Assembly: GCA_003255025.1 (NCBI GenBank)
Contig: QANY01004715.1
Span: forward strand, 538,501-602,500
Direction of reading: 5' to 3'
Source: Datisca glomerata
Lineage: Eukaryota; Streptophyta; Magnoliopsida; Cucurbitales; Datiscaceae
DNA length: 64,000 nucleotides
The translations under genes and the position numbers were made by a program. Under the pieces are notes generated by a model. That model was not told where the DNA came from. It made no database searches and was given only the letters and a program-made list of their open reading frames with translations. This document shows positions 1 through 11,440 of this stretch, one piece after another; the first letter of the stretch is position 1; every line of letters begins with the position of its first letter.

Positions 1-1646
1 CATGGCTCGCCACGGCCACAATCGCCGGCACCGGCGCAACCGTCAACATCATCATCGACGTCTATATCTTCGCCTCTATCACTTAAGGCTCGGAGACAGA
101 TGAGTGAGTCTCAGAGTACGGTTTTGAAGAGGAAACGGCCGGCGATGATTGGCATTCCGGTTGCGTCATTTAGCTTGGGAGTTGAGTCACATAAGACTGA
201 GACAGTGGACATGATGGAGGTCGAAGAGAATGATTATTCGGTTTATTGTAAGAGGGGAAGGAGGGGTGCTGCTATGGAGGACCGTTACTCTGCTATTGTT
301 GATCTTCATGGAGATTCTGGACAGGTATGTAGAATAAGAATCCTGTTTTGTTGCCTAGAAAATAAGTGATTCTGAATCTTAGAATTGCATTCGAAGTTGT
401 TGAAACTTCGATTAAACGCCATGGGGTAATTCTATCAGCGTCACATTGGATTTTAGTAGGGTTTTTTTCCACTTATAAAAATTGTTTTTGATGAATATTT
501 CGTAAATTTTTAACTTTGGGTGACTTTACCACAAAAGTGAAAGCTTGATGACGACTTTTGCTGTTATCTGATTATAATAAGAGTTAGATATGTGCTCAGG
601 CATTAAAGTTTGAATAGGCACTCATAAAGGGAGTTAAAAATTAAAATGAAAGCTTAAAATTGTCGGAAGTTATGAATTAAACATTAGCCAAACATGCTAT
701 CGGTATTTTACATTATGGTTTAATTTCTCTAGTTATTAATAGACTAAAGCTGATCTCTTGTCTACTTACAGGCTTTCTTTGGTGTTTTTGATGGCCATGG
801 AGGAGCAAAAGCTGCAGAATTTGCAGCCGATAAAATTGGCAAGAATATAATCGAGCAAGTTACAAGAAGAGGCGAAGAAGATATGGAGGAAGCTGTTAAA
901 CACGGATACCTAACCACAGACGCAGAACACTCGGCCGAGGGTGTTAGTGGTGGCACTTGCTGTGTGACTGCATTAATACACAAAGGAAGTCTAGCAGTCT
1001 CTAATGCCGGCGACTGCCGTGCTGTCATGAGCAGAGGAGGGCATGCTGAGTCACTCACATCTGATCACCGGCCTTCGAGGGAAGATGAGAGAAGGAGAAT
1101 TGAAACCTTGGTAAGAAACTGATTATTATATGCCTCTGCCTATGCCTTTTACAAGGTCAAGCTAAAACTAAAATTGAACTAGACTTCAAAAATCTAAAAG
1201 TTTTCAATATCCGATTCCAGGGTGGTTACGTAGATTATTGCCGTGGCGTTTGGAGAATACAGGGATCTCTTGCTGTATCAAGGGGAATTGGAGATCAGCA
1301 TCTAAAACAATGGGTTATATCAGACCCAGAGACTAAAATATTAAGGATAAACCCGGATTGTGAGTTCTTGATCCTTGCTTCTGATGGTCTTTGGGACAAG
1401 GTAATTATCTCTCTAAAGCCAAACTCAACTTTTAATCCTAATTCATTTGAATATTTCCTCAAACAGTTACTTTCTGCTTTTCAGGTTAGTAACCAGGAAG
1501 CGGTAGATGTAGTTCGCCCGTTCTGTATAGGTGTTGATAACCCAAATCTGTTTTCTGCATGTAAAGAGCTCGCTAACTTGTCGTTAACGCGAGGCTCACT
1601 TGATGATATAAGTGTAATGATCATCAAATTGAGTTTCTTTGTCTAA
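1..1646 (+). CDS. Protein phosphatase 2C, AP2C-like (clade B), 5'-partial
   Basis: Four exons: <1-324, 772-1110, 1221-1400 and 1485-1646 (stop TAA), with GT/AG borders and a reading frame that stays in phase. The frame is open back to base 1 and encodes a Ser/Pro-rich segment, so the true start probably lies left of the window; the ATG at 100 is an internal Met or a weaker alternative start. A basic cluster followed by spaced hydrophobics (KRKRPAMIGIPV, from about 127) fits the kinase-interaction motif by which AP2C enzymes dock MAP kinases. PP2C metal-binding motifs are intact: AMEDRYS (about 274), FDGHGG (about 787), GDCRAV (about 1010), DGLWD (about 1383) and RGSLDDISVM (about 1591). Family knowledge: Mn/Mg-dependent Ser/Thr phosphatases that inactivate stress MAPKs. 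All catalytic acidic residues are present, so it should be active. Clade assignment rests on recalled similarity to Arabidopsis AP2C1. Confidence 0.9.
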
Positions 1647-2480
1647 TGATCATCTTTAGGACGAATAACTGAAATACAGACCTAAGAATGTTGCATCTTC
1701 TCCTGCAAGTGCATTTTTTTTAAGAAACTTGCAGATTCAGAAGCTGGAAAGCCTTTTGCCAAAAAAAAAAGAAAGAAGAAGCTGGAAAGCCATTGCCTTT
1801 TGGGTTAATTATAAAGAGAGCGTATATCTTTTGTGGTAGTCCACCGTAATCAGCCATGGTGACTTATAACGACAATGATGCTATCTACAAAAGCCATGTA
1901 CGGTGGAAGGAACAACGACCATAGTGATACTTCTGATTAAGATGACTTGTAATTTCTAACCTCCCTCTGGGAGTTTCTGTCTGCTGAAGTTTTGATGTAA
2001 TTAGTAAGAAGAGAGTGCTAAGACTGCTCGAATTAACATTCCTCCTCATACTTCAATAACAACGTTCGGAAAAAAAATTCTTTTTTTAAATATTACTATG
2101 AATTCTCATATCTTTGTATTTGTATTTTTATGTGATGAGATGCGTAGATCGGTAGAAGTTAACAAGTTGAGTAGTATTGATTAGTTCATTATTGAGGCAG
2201 TGCTCAACTCTTTTTCCATGTAGACACAGCACATTGCAATGTTATGAGAAAATTTTCAGTACTTCGAGAGCGTTGAGATTTTAGCATTCACTGATTATAG
2301 TTTTATTGACACATGTCTTAAAATATAATATTTTATTTATATTTTGAGGGTAAGGAGTTGAATGTGTGTAAGCTGTGCGCGGGTAATTGAATAAATACTG
2401 TCTGTTTTTCCAATTTTCTTTCTTGGAATTGAGTTTTTTTTCAAATACTCAAATAAGATTGAAGGTTTCATTCATGCTGT
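1647..2480. other. PP2C 3' flank, no gene seen
   Basis: AT-rich sequence after the phosphatase stop codon. It should hold the 3' UTR and polyadenylation site, but no single poly(A) signal stands out. No open frame with a recognisable product on either strand. Confidence 0.5.
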
Positions 2481-2833
2481 GGTGGAATTAGGGGTGTTTA
2501 AAATTGTCCTGAATCCGAACAGAACCGGAAATGATCGGTTTGGTCGGTTCTTTATATGTGTTCGGTTCGGTTCAGGAAAATGAGAGAGCCGAAGTTTCGT
2601 TTCGGTTTGGATTTTGGTTGGTTTTGAACTGAACCGAAGCATTAAATTTATATTTTTTTCACTAATATCATTTAAAACTTATTTAAAAATTTATTTTTAA
2701 TTAATAATATCGAACCGAAGAATCGAACCGAGGTTCGGTTCGATTCTTTTAGCATTAACGGCTCAATTCAGCTCGGTTCGGCTTTTTCATCAAAAACTTA
2801 CCGAACTAAACCGTGAACACCCCTAGGTGGAAT
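2481..2833. mobile_element. hAT-type MITE, copy 1, with 8-bp target duplication
   Basis: A 337-bp element (2489-2825) bounded by inverted ends TAGGGGTGTT and AACACCCCTA. It is flanked by a perfect 8-bp direct repeat GGTGGAAT (2481-2488 and 2826-2833). The interior is full of GGTTCGGTTCGG and CCGAACCGAA runs and has no coding capacity. An 8-bp duplication with a TAGGGGTG terminus is typical of the hAT superfamily. Confidence 0.85.
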
Positions 2834-2995
2834 AGCATAGTAGCGAAACGCATTGAGAATATTTCATTTATCTTCAGACATAACGATTACGCTGTCGCTA
2901 TTGACGTTGGTGATGCTTCACATGTCACCGTCGAACGTTATTTTTTTCTAGTATTTTTAGATGAACTTAGCTACAGATAAAATTTCAATTTAGCA

Positions 2996-3365
2996 GGTGA
3001 TGTTACTATCACTCATAGATTAACTTAGAAAATCATTATAATGAATGATGAAACATCGACATATGAATAAAAGATACATCACTTGATCAACTAAACTTTG
3101 TCTGTAACTTAATTGGTCTCGAATTAATCTTTTCATTTAGGTCATTTCTAAACCACTCACACCATTCTTTTTTTACTTTGCAATCTGTGTTGGAAAGTTT
3201 AGTTGATCAAGTGATGTGTCATCATTCATTATAATGATTTTCTAAATTAATCTATGAGTGATAGTAACACCACCTGTTCAATTGGTCAAGAATTAATCTT
3301 TTCATTTAGGTCATTTCTAAACCATTCACACCATTCCTTTTTTACTTTGCAATTTGTGTTGAAAA
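2996..3365. repeat. Foldback with duplicated loop (A-B-A'-B)
   Basis: Segment A (2996-3098) is repeated as its near-perfect reverse complement at about 3193-3276. The loop between them, B (3099-3192), is repeated in direct orientation after the second arm (about 3277-3365). The left arm carries about 20 extra bases near 3065-3086. No coding sequence. It looks like a MITE-like or rearranged foldback; the superfamily is not identified. Confidence 0.75.
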
Positions 3366-3626
3366 ATTGGGTGTTTTATACATTATTTTCGTAGACCCAT
3401 TATGTAAAAGTGTAAGATCTTTAGATATTTGAGTTCTCCTCCGCGAATACATCAAAATCAATTATTAATTTATCAAAATTGGCTTTGGGATGAATAAGAA
3501 ATTATCTCCTAAAATGAGTTAAATGAGAATAGAAAAATAAGAGGTAATTGTAGAAATCTCACATTGAAAAGGGAGAAAATGTTAGAGTGATATGTATTGA
3601 GATGCTGGTATCAATGGTGGTACTTG

Positions 3627-3974
3627 TAGGGGTGTTCATGGTTCGATTCGGTCAATTTTTTAACAAAAAATTGAACTGAACTGAATCGAACCGTGTGATT
3701 CGGTTCGGTTATTCGGTTCGATATTATTAATTAAAATATTTTAAATGATATTATTGAAAAAATAAATATAAAATTATATGTTTTACTTCGGTTTGATTTT
3801 ATAAGAAATTATATATAAAAAAAAATATAATTTTAATATTTCGGTTCGGTTCGAAAACCACCAAAATTCTAAACCGAACTGAACTAAGCTAAACACACAT
3901 AAATAATCGATCGAACTGACCCTTTTTCGGTTCGGTTCAGTTCGGCCGATTCGGTTTGGCTTTGAACACCTCTA
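3627..3974. mobile_element. hAT-type MITE, copy 2
   Basis: A 348-bp element with the same ends as the copy at 2489 (TAGGGGTGTTCA and GAACACCTCTA) and the same GGTTCGGTTCGG-rich interior. The flanking octamers GGTACTTG and GTAACTTG match at six of eight positions, consistent with an aged target duplication. Confidence 0.75.
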
Positions 3975-4171
3975 GTAACTTGATAAGGCTAGATGCTCTC
4001 TTTATATGAACCACTTCTAAATGGGCCAACGAGTTGTGTTTTGCTCCAGATTTATTTTTCCTCCTCATAGGAAGCCTAAAGGTCATGGAATATGAAATAT
4101 TATTGTAAAATTAAGGTCCAAAATATTTTTTATTTTTATAAATTGAATCAAAAACGTTTTGTATATTTTTT

Positions 4172-5260
4172 TTGATAAATGGCCTTTTAATGGGCTAAAT
4201 ATCCTTTATTACACACATTTCTTATGAGTAATATAAAAGGAGGTATTCCCCTCCTCATTTTACACACCAAAGAAGCTTTCAAACTCTTTTTTACTCTTAA
4301 TATTTGTTCTCCACGTTATTCTTATTTTTCTTCAAGTTTTCTTGGTTTGGTTTATTTCCGATTTCGTCGACGGTTTTGTTTTCTAGTTCAAGTCTTGCGT
4401 CGCTACTCTGGTGGTAGAATTCTGACAAGTCAATTCGATCAAGGGGGTGAAGTTGGGTGCTCTTCAATTGCCGCAAACTGTTTTATCTTGGAAAACTGAC
4501 AGCGTTATCAACCTTAGTAACACAAGAAATGGGCGTAACTATTTTAAGAAAGCTGTGTAAACATGACTCGGTTTGATTTCTTATTATTTCGTTACTTTGT
4601 TCGTATTGTTTTAATATTGGTAAATATTCTATTTACATTTCATTACTACTATTTTCATTACTCTATGTAATTAGATTATTTACCTCTCGTAACCAACATA
4701 TTTAGAGAATTGTTGTATTATTATTATTTTCATTTAATCTTATAATGCAATACACTATTTTCAACAATCTTAAAACAATAATTCTATAAAGTTATTGCAT
4801 TATAGGATTAATTTTTGGAAATTAATTTGGTTTTCAAAAATTGTCCAAAAATTATTTTAGAAATTAATTTGGGTTTTTTCAACCTAAAATTTTTATTTTT
4901 AAATATTCTCCGAAATTTCAAAACTGGAAGTAATTATATAAAGAAGTTATGTCTAGGAAATTAGAATTTAATTCGACTCGTCTCTCCAATTACCTGGGAG
5001 CTGAATATTGTTGAGAGGGTTGATCATGGATTGGGTCTAAGAACCCACCAGTTCGCCTTAACAGTTATCTGTAAAAATGTTATTTAGTTTATTTTAGAAA
5101 ATATTAGAAAAATTAGCATAATTTTTAAAGTGTTGATACACTTCTGGTTTATAATTCAGATGAGGCAATATGATAATTGAAACCAATAATATTGTTGCAG
5201 TGAACCATGCTAGTGAAAACTAAGGGTTGAACCCTACTGTCGGGACTCAGATGATAAAAA
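4172..5260 (+). mobile_element. Probable LTR and leader of a decayed Ty1/copia element
   Basis: This stretch lies directly upstream of a copia gag remnant. It holds a TATA-like ATAAAAGG near 4218-4228 and a pyrimidine-rich stretch resembling a transcribed R/U5 region. An ATG around 5206 in an AACCATGCTAGTGAAAAC context looks like an eroded gag start. A 91-codon open frame inside (4224-4499) resembles no known protein and is probably chance. No clear tRNA-Met primer site was found, so LTR borders are not assigned. Confidence 0.4.
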
Positions 5261-6034
5261 TTGGGTGTGCAGAACCCTGTTGTGACTCCTGTAGCCCGTA
5301 TGGCACCAATTCCTATACCTATTTCTCATGGAGAGAAACCTGAAAAATTTAACGGTCTGAATTTTAAAAGGTGGCAACAAAATATGTTATTCTATTTGAC
5401 AACACTGAATCTGGCAAAATGTTTGGCTGAAGAAGCTCCTAAGCTCAATAATGATGAGCACAATTTTCAAACGATCAGTGTTATTGATACTTGGAAACAA
5501 TCTGATTATTTATGTAGAAATTACATAATGAATGGTCTTGTTGATTCTTTATATAATGTTTATTCTAACAAGAAAACAACAAAGGAGCTATGGGAATTTC
5601 TTGAACGAAAGTATAAGACTGAGGATGCAGGCGTTAAGAAATTTATCGTTATCCATTTTTTAGAGTTTAAAATAGGGGATTCCAAAACGGTAATAAGTCA
5701 AGTGTAAAAACTTCAAATTATCTTACACGAGGTTCAATGCTGAGTGAATCATTTCAAGTTATTTGTATTATTGAAAAATTACCTCCTGGATGGAAGGATT
5801 TCAAAAATTACTTTAAACACAAACGAAAGGAATGAGCATCGAGGATATTACTCGACTTCGAATCGAAGAAGTTAATAGGCTATCTGAAAGAAGAGGTGCA
5901 AACCTTGTTGCTGCAGCAAAGGCTAATGTTGTAGAACATAGTCAATGTTTAAAGCCAAGAAGACCAACAAAAAGGAAAGTGTCCAAACAAGCTAGGACCT
6001 AAAAACCAAAGTTCCAATGCAAGTGCTACAATTG
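5261..6034 (+). pseudogene. Ty1/copia gag remnant, cut off at the zinc knuckle
   Basis: The open part (5261-5707) contains EKFNGLNFKRWQQNMLFYL, WKQSDYLCRNYIMNGL and KELWEFLERKYKT, the signature order of plant copia Gag. After the in-frame stop at 5705 the homology continues with frameshifts to a Lys-rich stretch and the first half of a CCHC knuckle (KCYNCD, about 6020-6036). There it stops at the left LTR of the element starting near 6035. No protease, integrase or RT of this copy follows. Non-functional. Confidence 0.8.
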
Positions 6035-7061
6035 TGACAACGTTGACTACCCGCGAAGTGCAACTCTTACAAAGTATCAAGAGTATCTCCACCAAGGATG
6101 CACCATGAAGTACCACCGCTGAGACGCACCATGGAGTGTCACTGCTGAGAGTGCACCCCATGGGTGCCGCCACTGAGGTGCACACCTCGAGGTGCCGCCA
6201 CTGAGATGCACACCTCAGGGTGCCGCCACTAAGGTACCCGTGTGGGTCGTCCCCATGGCAGCACCATGGGGTGTCACCTCTATGGTAGCACTATTAATGT
6301 CACCCTCATGGATGTACCATGGAGGTGTCTCGATTACCCTTCGTAATGTAACTCGAAGACAAAAATGACGTACTTCAGACAAGACGCATCACTCCGCTAT
6401 TGCAATGAGTCATCACATCACAAACCACCAAGTCAAGTGACAAAGACTTGGGGGTTTGGACTGGTAGGATTAGGGGCGAGGCTACGTTGTACTGGACATG
6501 GGACATACCTCCTCGGTACGACCACTCTAGACATTGAGGGGTGTGCTACCCTCTCACCTTGGGGAGGAGTTGGTTTGAGATAACCCTTAAGAGGAGGCAT
6601 TGGGTGAACACCGCCATTATCCCCCACCGACTAGACATGTTCTCCCTGAGATCATGGTCACTATACAAAGACCCACGTGGCACCACCCGATTGGCTCATA
6701 TGTAATCCTCCTCTTACTCACCTAAGCATGATCAGCCAGCTTAGGTGGTGCGATTCAATTGGTGAACTTACAACTAATCAAGGGATTAGTTACAATGGTC
6801 CCCCTCATTTTGTTCACCTATAAAAGGAGTACTCCTCCTTCATTTGAGGAGGATTGGAATTTTAGAGAGAGAAGTTCCCATTTTTAGAGTGATAAACTCC
6901 AACTTCTAGAGAGAGCAAGCATTTGTCACCACCCTTTAGTGTCTAGAGTGCTCCCCCTTTACCTCCTGGCGTTCTCCCTGATGTTCTCGAGCGTTGTTCC
7001 GGTCACGAGCTAGGACTAGACCACTCCTGCACTCACTCGCGTGACACCTTTTGTATCTACA
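6035..7061 (+). repeat. Left LTR of the non-autonomous element
   Basis: Matches 10194-11245 along its length with small indels, including six extra bases near the start of the right copy. It contains short internal repeats of the GAGGTGCACC / GTGCCGCCACTG type (about 6100-6240). A TATAAAAG box lies at 6819, followed by a GA-rich leader. Ends in TACA at 7061. Confidence 0.8.
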
Positions 7062-7114
7062 TTGGGCGACTCCACAAGGGAGTCGCCACGTGACACCCCT
7101 TTCACGCCTTTAAT

Positions 7115-9000
7115 TAAAAACACACATGATAGACGTTATGCTTGGTGAGACCCATAGGATTTCACTGCTCTACTTGAGAACACCCATGATGGATTCATGC
7201 TTGGTAAGATGCATAGGCTTTTACGCCTTTACTTGAAAACACTCATGATAAACGTCATGCGTAGTGAATTGCATAGGCTTTCACGCACTACTTGAGAACA
7301 CCCATGATAAAGGTCATGCTTGGTGAGACGCATATGCTTTCACGCCTTTACTTGAAAACACCCATGACGAACATCATGTTTGGTGAGATGCATAGGCTTT
7401 CACGACTCTACTTGAGAACACTCATTAAAAACGTCATGCTTGGTGAGATGCACAGGCCTTCACGCCTCTACTTGAGAACACCCATGATAAATGCCATGCT
7501 TGGTGAGACGCATACGCTTTCACGTCTTTACTTGAAAACACCCATGATAAACATCATGCTTCATGAGATGTATAGGCTTTCACGCCTCTACTTAAGAACG
7601 CTCATGATAAACGTCATGTTTGGTGAGATGCATAGGCTTTCACGCCTCTACTTGAGAACACCCATAATAGATGTCATGCTTGGTGAGATGCATAGGCTTC
7701 CACGTCTTTACTTGAGAACATCCATGATAAATGTTGTGCTTGGTGAGATGCATAGGTTTTATCGCCTTTACTTGAAAACAACCATGATAAACGTCATGTG
7801 TGGTGAATTGCATAGGCTTTCACGCCACTACTTGAAAATACCCATGATAAAGGTCACACCTGGTGAAACGCATAGGCTCTAGTGCCTTGATTTGAGAACG
7901 CCCATGATAAACGTCATGCTTGGTGAATTGCATAGGCTTTCACGCCACTACTTGAAAATACCTGTGATAAAAGGTCACGCCTGGTGAAACGCATAGGCTC
8001 TAACGCCTTGATTTGAAAACACACATGATAAATGTTATGCTCGGTGAGATGCATAGTCTTTAAGGCCTCTACTTGAGAACACCAATAATAGACGTCATAC
8101 TCGGTGAGATGCATAGACTTTCATGCCTCTACTTAAGAACACCCACGATAGATGTTATTCTTGGTGAGACGTATAGGTTTTCACTCCTCTAATTGAGAAC
8201 ACCCACGATAGATGTCATACTTGGTGAGATGCATAGGCTTTCACGCCGCTACTTGAGAATACCCATGATAAAGGTCATGTTTGGTGAGATGCATAGTCTT
8301 TCATGCCTTTACTTGAAAACACCCATAATAAACGTTATGCTTTGTGAATTGCATAGGCTTTCACGCCACTACTTGAGAACACCCATGATAAAGGTCATGC
8401 TTGGTGAGACGTATAGGCTTTCAAGTCTTTACTTGAAAACACCCATGATAAACATCATGCTTAGCGAGATGCATAGGCTTTCATGCCTCTACTTGAGAAT
8501 ACTCATGATAAATGTGATGCTTGGTGAGATGCATAAGCTTTCACGCATCCACTTGAGAACACTCATGATTGATGCCATGATTGATGAGATGCATAGGCTT
8601 TCGCGCATCTACTTGAGAACGCACATAATAGAGGTCATGCTTGGTGAGATGCATAGGCTTTCACACCTTTACTTGAAAACACCCACGATCAACGCCGTGC
8701 TTGGTGAATTGCATAGGCTTTCACGCCACTACTTGAAAATACCCCTGATAAAGTTCACGCCTAGTGAAATGCATAGGCTCCAATGCCTTGATTTGAGAAC
8801 ACCCATGATAAACATCATACTTGGTGAGATACATAGGCTTTAACGCCTCTACTTGAGAACACCCATGATAAACGTCATGCTTGGTAAGATGCATAGACTT
8901 TCATTCCTATACTTAAGAACACCCATGATAGGCGTTATGCTTGGTGAGACGTATAGGCTTTCACGCCTCTATTTGAGAACATCTATAATTGACGACGCGC
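7115..9000 (+). repeat. 60-bp tandem array, about 31 units
   Basis: Successive 60-base units keep the same register from about 7115 to 9000, with hallmarks ACACCCATGATAAA, GGTGAGATGCATAGGC and TACTTGAGAA. Because 60 is divisible by three, frames stay open for many units: 7292-7882 (196 codons) and 8193-8843 (216 codons). Both encode a 20-residue periodic peptide around LRTPMI..VMLGEMHRLSRLY. The peptide matches no family I know and the frame is broken between the two blocks. I read this as a minisatellite inside the retroelement rather than a gene. Confidence 0.9.
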
Positions 9001-9655
9001 TCGGTGATATGCATACACACACTCCTCGGTGAGATGCGTACACGCACTCCTCAGTGTAGGCATCCACGCACTCCTCGACGTAGGCATACACGTACTCCTC
9101 GGCGTAGGCATACACGCACTTCGTTGGCGGCGGATGCTCCTAAGAACTCCCTGGTGGATGCTCCCACAAACTCCTTGGTGGATGCTTGTGCGCACTCTGT
9201 GGAGGATGCTCCTGCGCACTTTGTTGCAAGTGCTCCCGCGCACTCCTTGGCGGTGGATGCTCTCACGCACTCATTGGCGGATGCTCGTGCGCACTCCCTG
9301 AAGGATGCTCCCGCGCAGTCTATTGCAGATACTCCCACGCACTCTGTTGTAGATGCTCCCACGCACTCCTTGGTATATGCTCCCGCGCACTCCTTGGCAT
9401 ATGCTCCCGCGCACTCCTTGGCATATGCTCCCGCGCACTCCGTTGTTGATACTCGCGCGCACTCCTTGGCGGATGCTCTTACGCACTCTATTGTGGATGC
9501 TCCAGTGCACTCCCTAGCTGATGCTCTCGCGCACTCCCTGGCTAATGTTCTCGTGCACTCCCTGATGGAGGCTCCCGTGCACTCTCTAGCGCAGGCTCCC
9601 TTGCACTCTTTGGCAGAGGCTCCCGCGCATTCCCTGACGGAGGCACTCTAGCACC
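9000..9655 (+). repeat. 30-bp tandem array, about 20 units
   Basis: Follows the 60-bp array through transitional units (about 9000-9120) that contain parts of both. The core is GCTCCCGCGCACTCCTTGGC with 30-bp periodicity. A plus frame at 8989-9651 stays open and encodes a 10-residue repeat around DAPAHSLA; other frames on both strands are also open for long stretches, as expected for a repeat length divisible by three. No known protein family. Confidence 0.85.
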
Positions 9656-10193
9656 CCCCGACACAGGGGGAAGCTAAATTTTTGAAATTTTCCCAAAAGG
9701 GGGAAGCATACTACAAAAATATTATAGTGAAGGCTTGCTCAACGAAGGCATGCTCAACGGAGGCATGTCTAATAGAGACAAAATTTTCCATGTCTCGTGT
9801 AACACTCATCCTGCCACTAGACTCCCCACAAGTGAGCTCGATCGCGCTCGACCTCACCCCCTCATGCCGCCACTCGACTTGATTTCTCTTTTCAAAAAGG
9901 GGGAGAAGGAAGTGGGGACTCCAAAAAAACCAAAAGTTGAAATTTTTCAAAAAATTTCCCCACAAAAATTTATCTTTATAAATTTGACCTCATGTATCAT
10001 GGAGATGCCTACACCACACAAGGGAGGCACGTTGGGAATGACGGATCGATGCATCCCGCATTCACCACGTAACGAAACCGATGCAAGGGATCAGAGACTT
10101 GGTAATGCGACTAATTACTACATTGAAGAAATTGTGTACAAGCCTGATTACTCTGCATCGTGCTTGCACATGCTACTAAATGTAAATGAGGGT

Positions 10194-11245
10194 TGACGAC
10201 CTCAACGTTGACTACCCGCGAAGTGTAACTCTTACGGCGTATCGAGAATATTTCCATCAAGGATACACCATGAAGTACCATCGTTGAGGCGCACCATGGA
10301 GTGTCACCGTTGAGGTGCACCCCTTGGGGACCGCCACTAAGGTGCACCACTTGGGGTGCCGCCACTGAGGTACCTGTGTGGGTCATCCCCATGACAGCCC
10401 CATGGGGTGTCACCCCTATGGTAGCACCATTATTGTCACCCTCATGGGTGTACCATGGAGGTGTCTGGATTACCCTTCGTAATGTAACTCGAAGATAAAA
10501 ATGACGTACTTCAGACAAGACGCATCCCTCCGCTATTGCAATGAGTCATCGCATCACAAACCACTAAGTCAAGTGACAAAAGACTTGGGGGGAATATGGT
10601 TTTCTAGGAACATTTGGGAGGTTTTGGACTGGTAGAATTAGGGGCGTGCCTACGTTGTACTGGAAGGGGGACATACCTCCTCTGTATGACTACTCTAGAC
10701 ATTGAGGATGTGCTACCCTCCCACCTTGGGGAGGGGTTGGTTTTAGAGAACCCTTGAGAGGAGGCGTTGGGTGAACACCGCCGTCACGCCCCACCGACTA
10801 GACATGTACTCCCTAGTTTGTGGTCACTATACAAATACCCACGACACCACCCGATTGGTTCATGTGTAATCCTCATCTTACTCACATAAGGATGATTAGT
10901 CAGCTTAGGTGGCACGATTCGATTGGCAGACTTACAAATAATCAAGGGATTAGTTGCAATTTCCCCCCTCCTTTTGTTCACCTATAAAAGTAGGACTCCT
11001 ATTTCATTTGAGGAGGATTGAAACTTTAGAGAGAGAAGCTCCCACTTTAGAGAGAGAAACTCTCATTTATAGAGTGAGAAACTCTCACTTCTAGAGAGAG
11101 CAAACATTTGTCACCACCCTTGAGTGTCTAGAGTGCTCCCCCTTGACCTCCCGACGTTCTCCCTGACGTTCTCAGGCGTTGTTTCGGTCATGAGCTAGGA
11201 TTAGACCACTCTTGCTCTCACCCACTTGACACCTTTGTATTTACA
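10194..11245 (+). repeat. Right LTR of the non-autonomous element
   Basis: Second copy of 6035-7061, sharing its start (AACGTTGACTACCCGCGAAG), TATAAAAG box (10983) and TTGTATTTACA end. It differs from the left LTR by scattered substitutions and small indels, so the insertion is not recent. Confidence 0.8.
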
Positions 11246-11440
11246 AAATTCAAATAAGAAATAATAAAAAAGTTTGCTCAATATATACATCATTTTGAGA
11301 AATAAAAGAAGAAGAAAGTCAACAATTAACGATGCACCATTAATAGACTCAATGGTAAATTTAAAATTATAAAATAAAGAGTGGACAAAATGGTCTAAAA
11401 ATTATTCTTCTTCTCATCCAACTTTTAATATTTTAAAGAT
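11246..11440 (-). mobile_element. Helitron-like fragment (5' half)
   Basis: Shares AT-rich motifs with the elements in the clathrin introns, including AAGAAGAAAGT, GACTCAATGGT and GTGGACAAAATGGTCTAAAAA, and ends in TTTTAATATTTTAAAGAT. That matches the 5' terminal region of the family read on the minus strand. The 3' hairpin end is missing because the LTR element abuts it on the left. Confidence 0.5.

Larger units (their letters stand above)
6035..11245 (+). mobile_element. Non-autonomous LTR retrotransposon filled with tandem repeats
   Basis: Two direct repeats of about 1.03 and 1.05 kb (6035-7061 and 10194-11245), each starting TGAC and ending TACA, flank a 3.1-kb interior. The purine-rich AAATGAGGG just before the right repeat fits a polypurine tract. 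Each LTR has a TATAAAAG box (6819 and 10983), giving plus orientation. The interior has no gag, protease, RT or integrase. It is an array of 60-bp units (about 7115-9000), then 30-bp units (about 9000-9655), then about 540 bp of unique sequence. It would need proteins in trans. Flanks AATTG and AAATT do not form a clean target duplication. Confidence 0.8.

Noticed and set aside
762..1058. 98-codon minus-strand frame over PP2C exon 2
   Set aside because: Antisense shadow of a well-supported exon; no known domain.
4224..4499. 91-codon plus frame
   Set aside because: Lies in a retroelement LTR/leader-like region and matches no protein family I know.
6365..6627. Overlapping frames on both strands
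   Set aside because: Inside the left LTR; open by chance in GC-rich repeat sequence.
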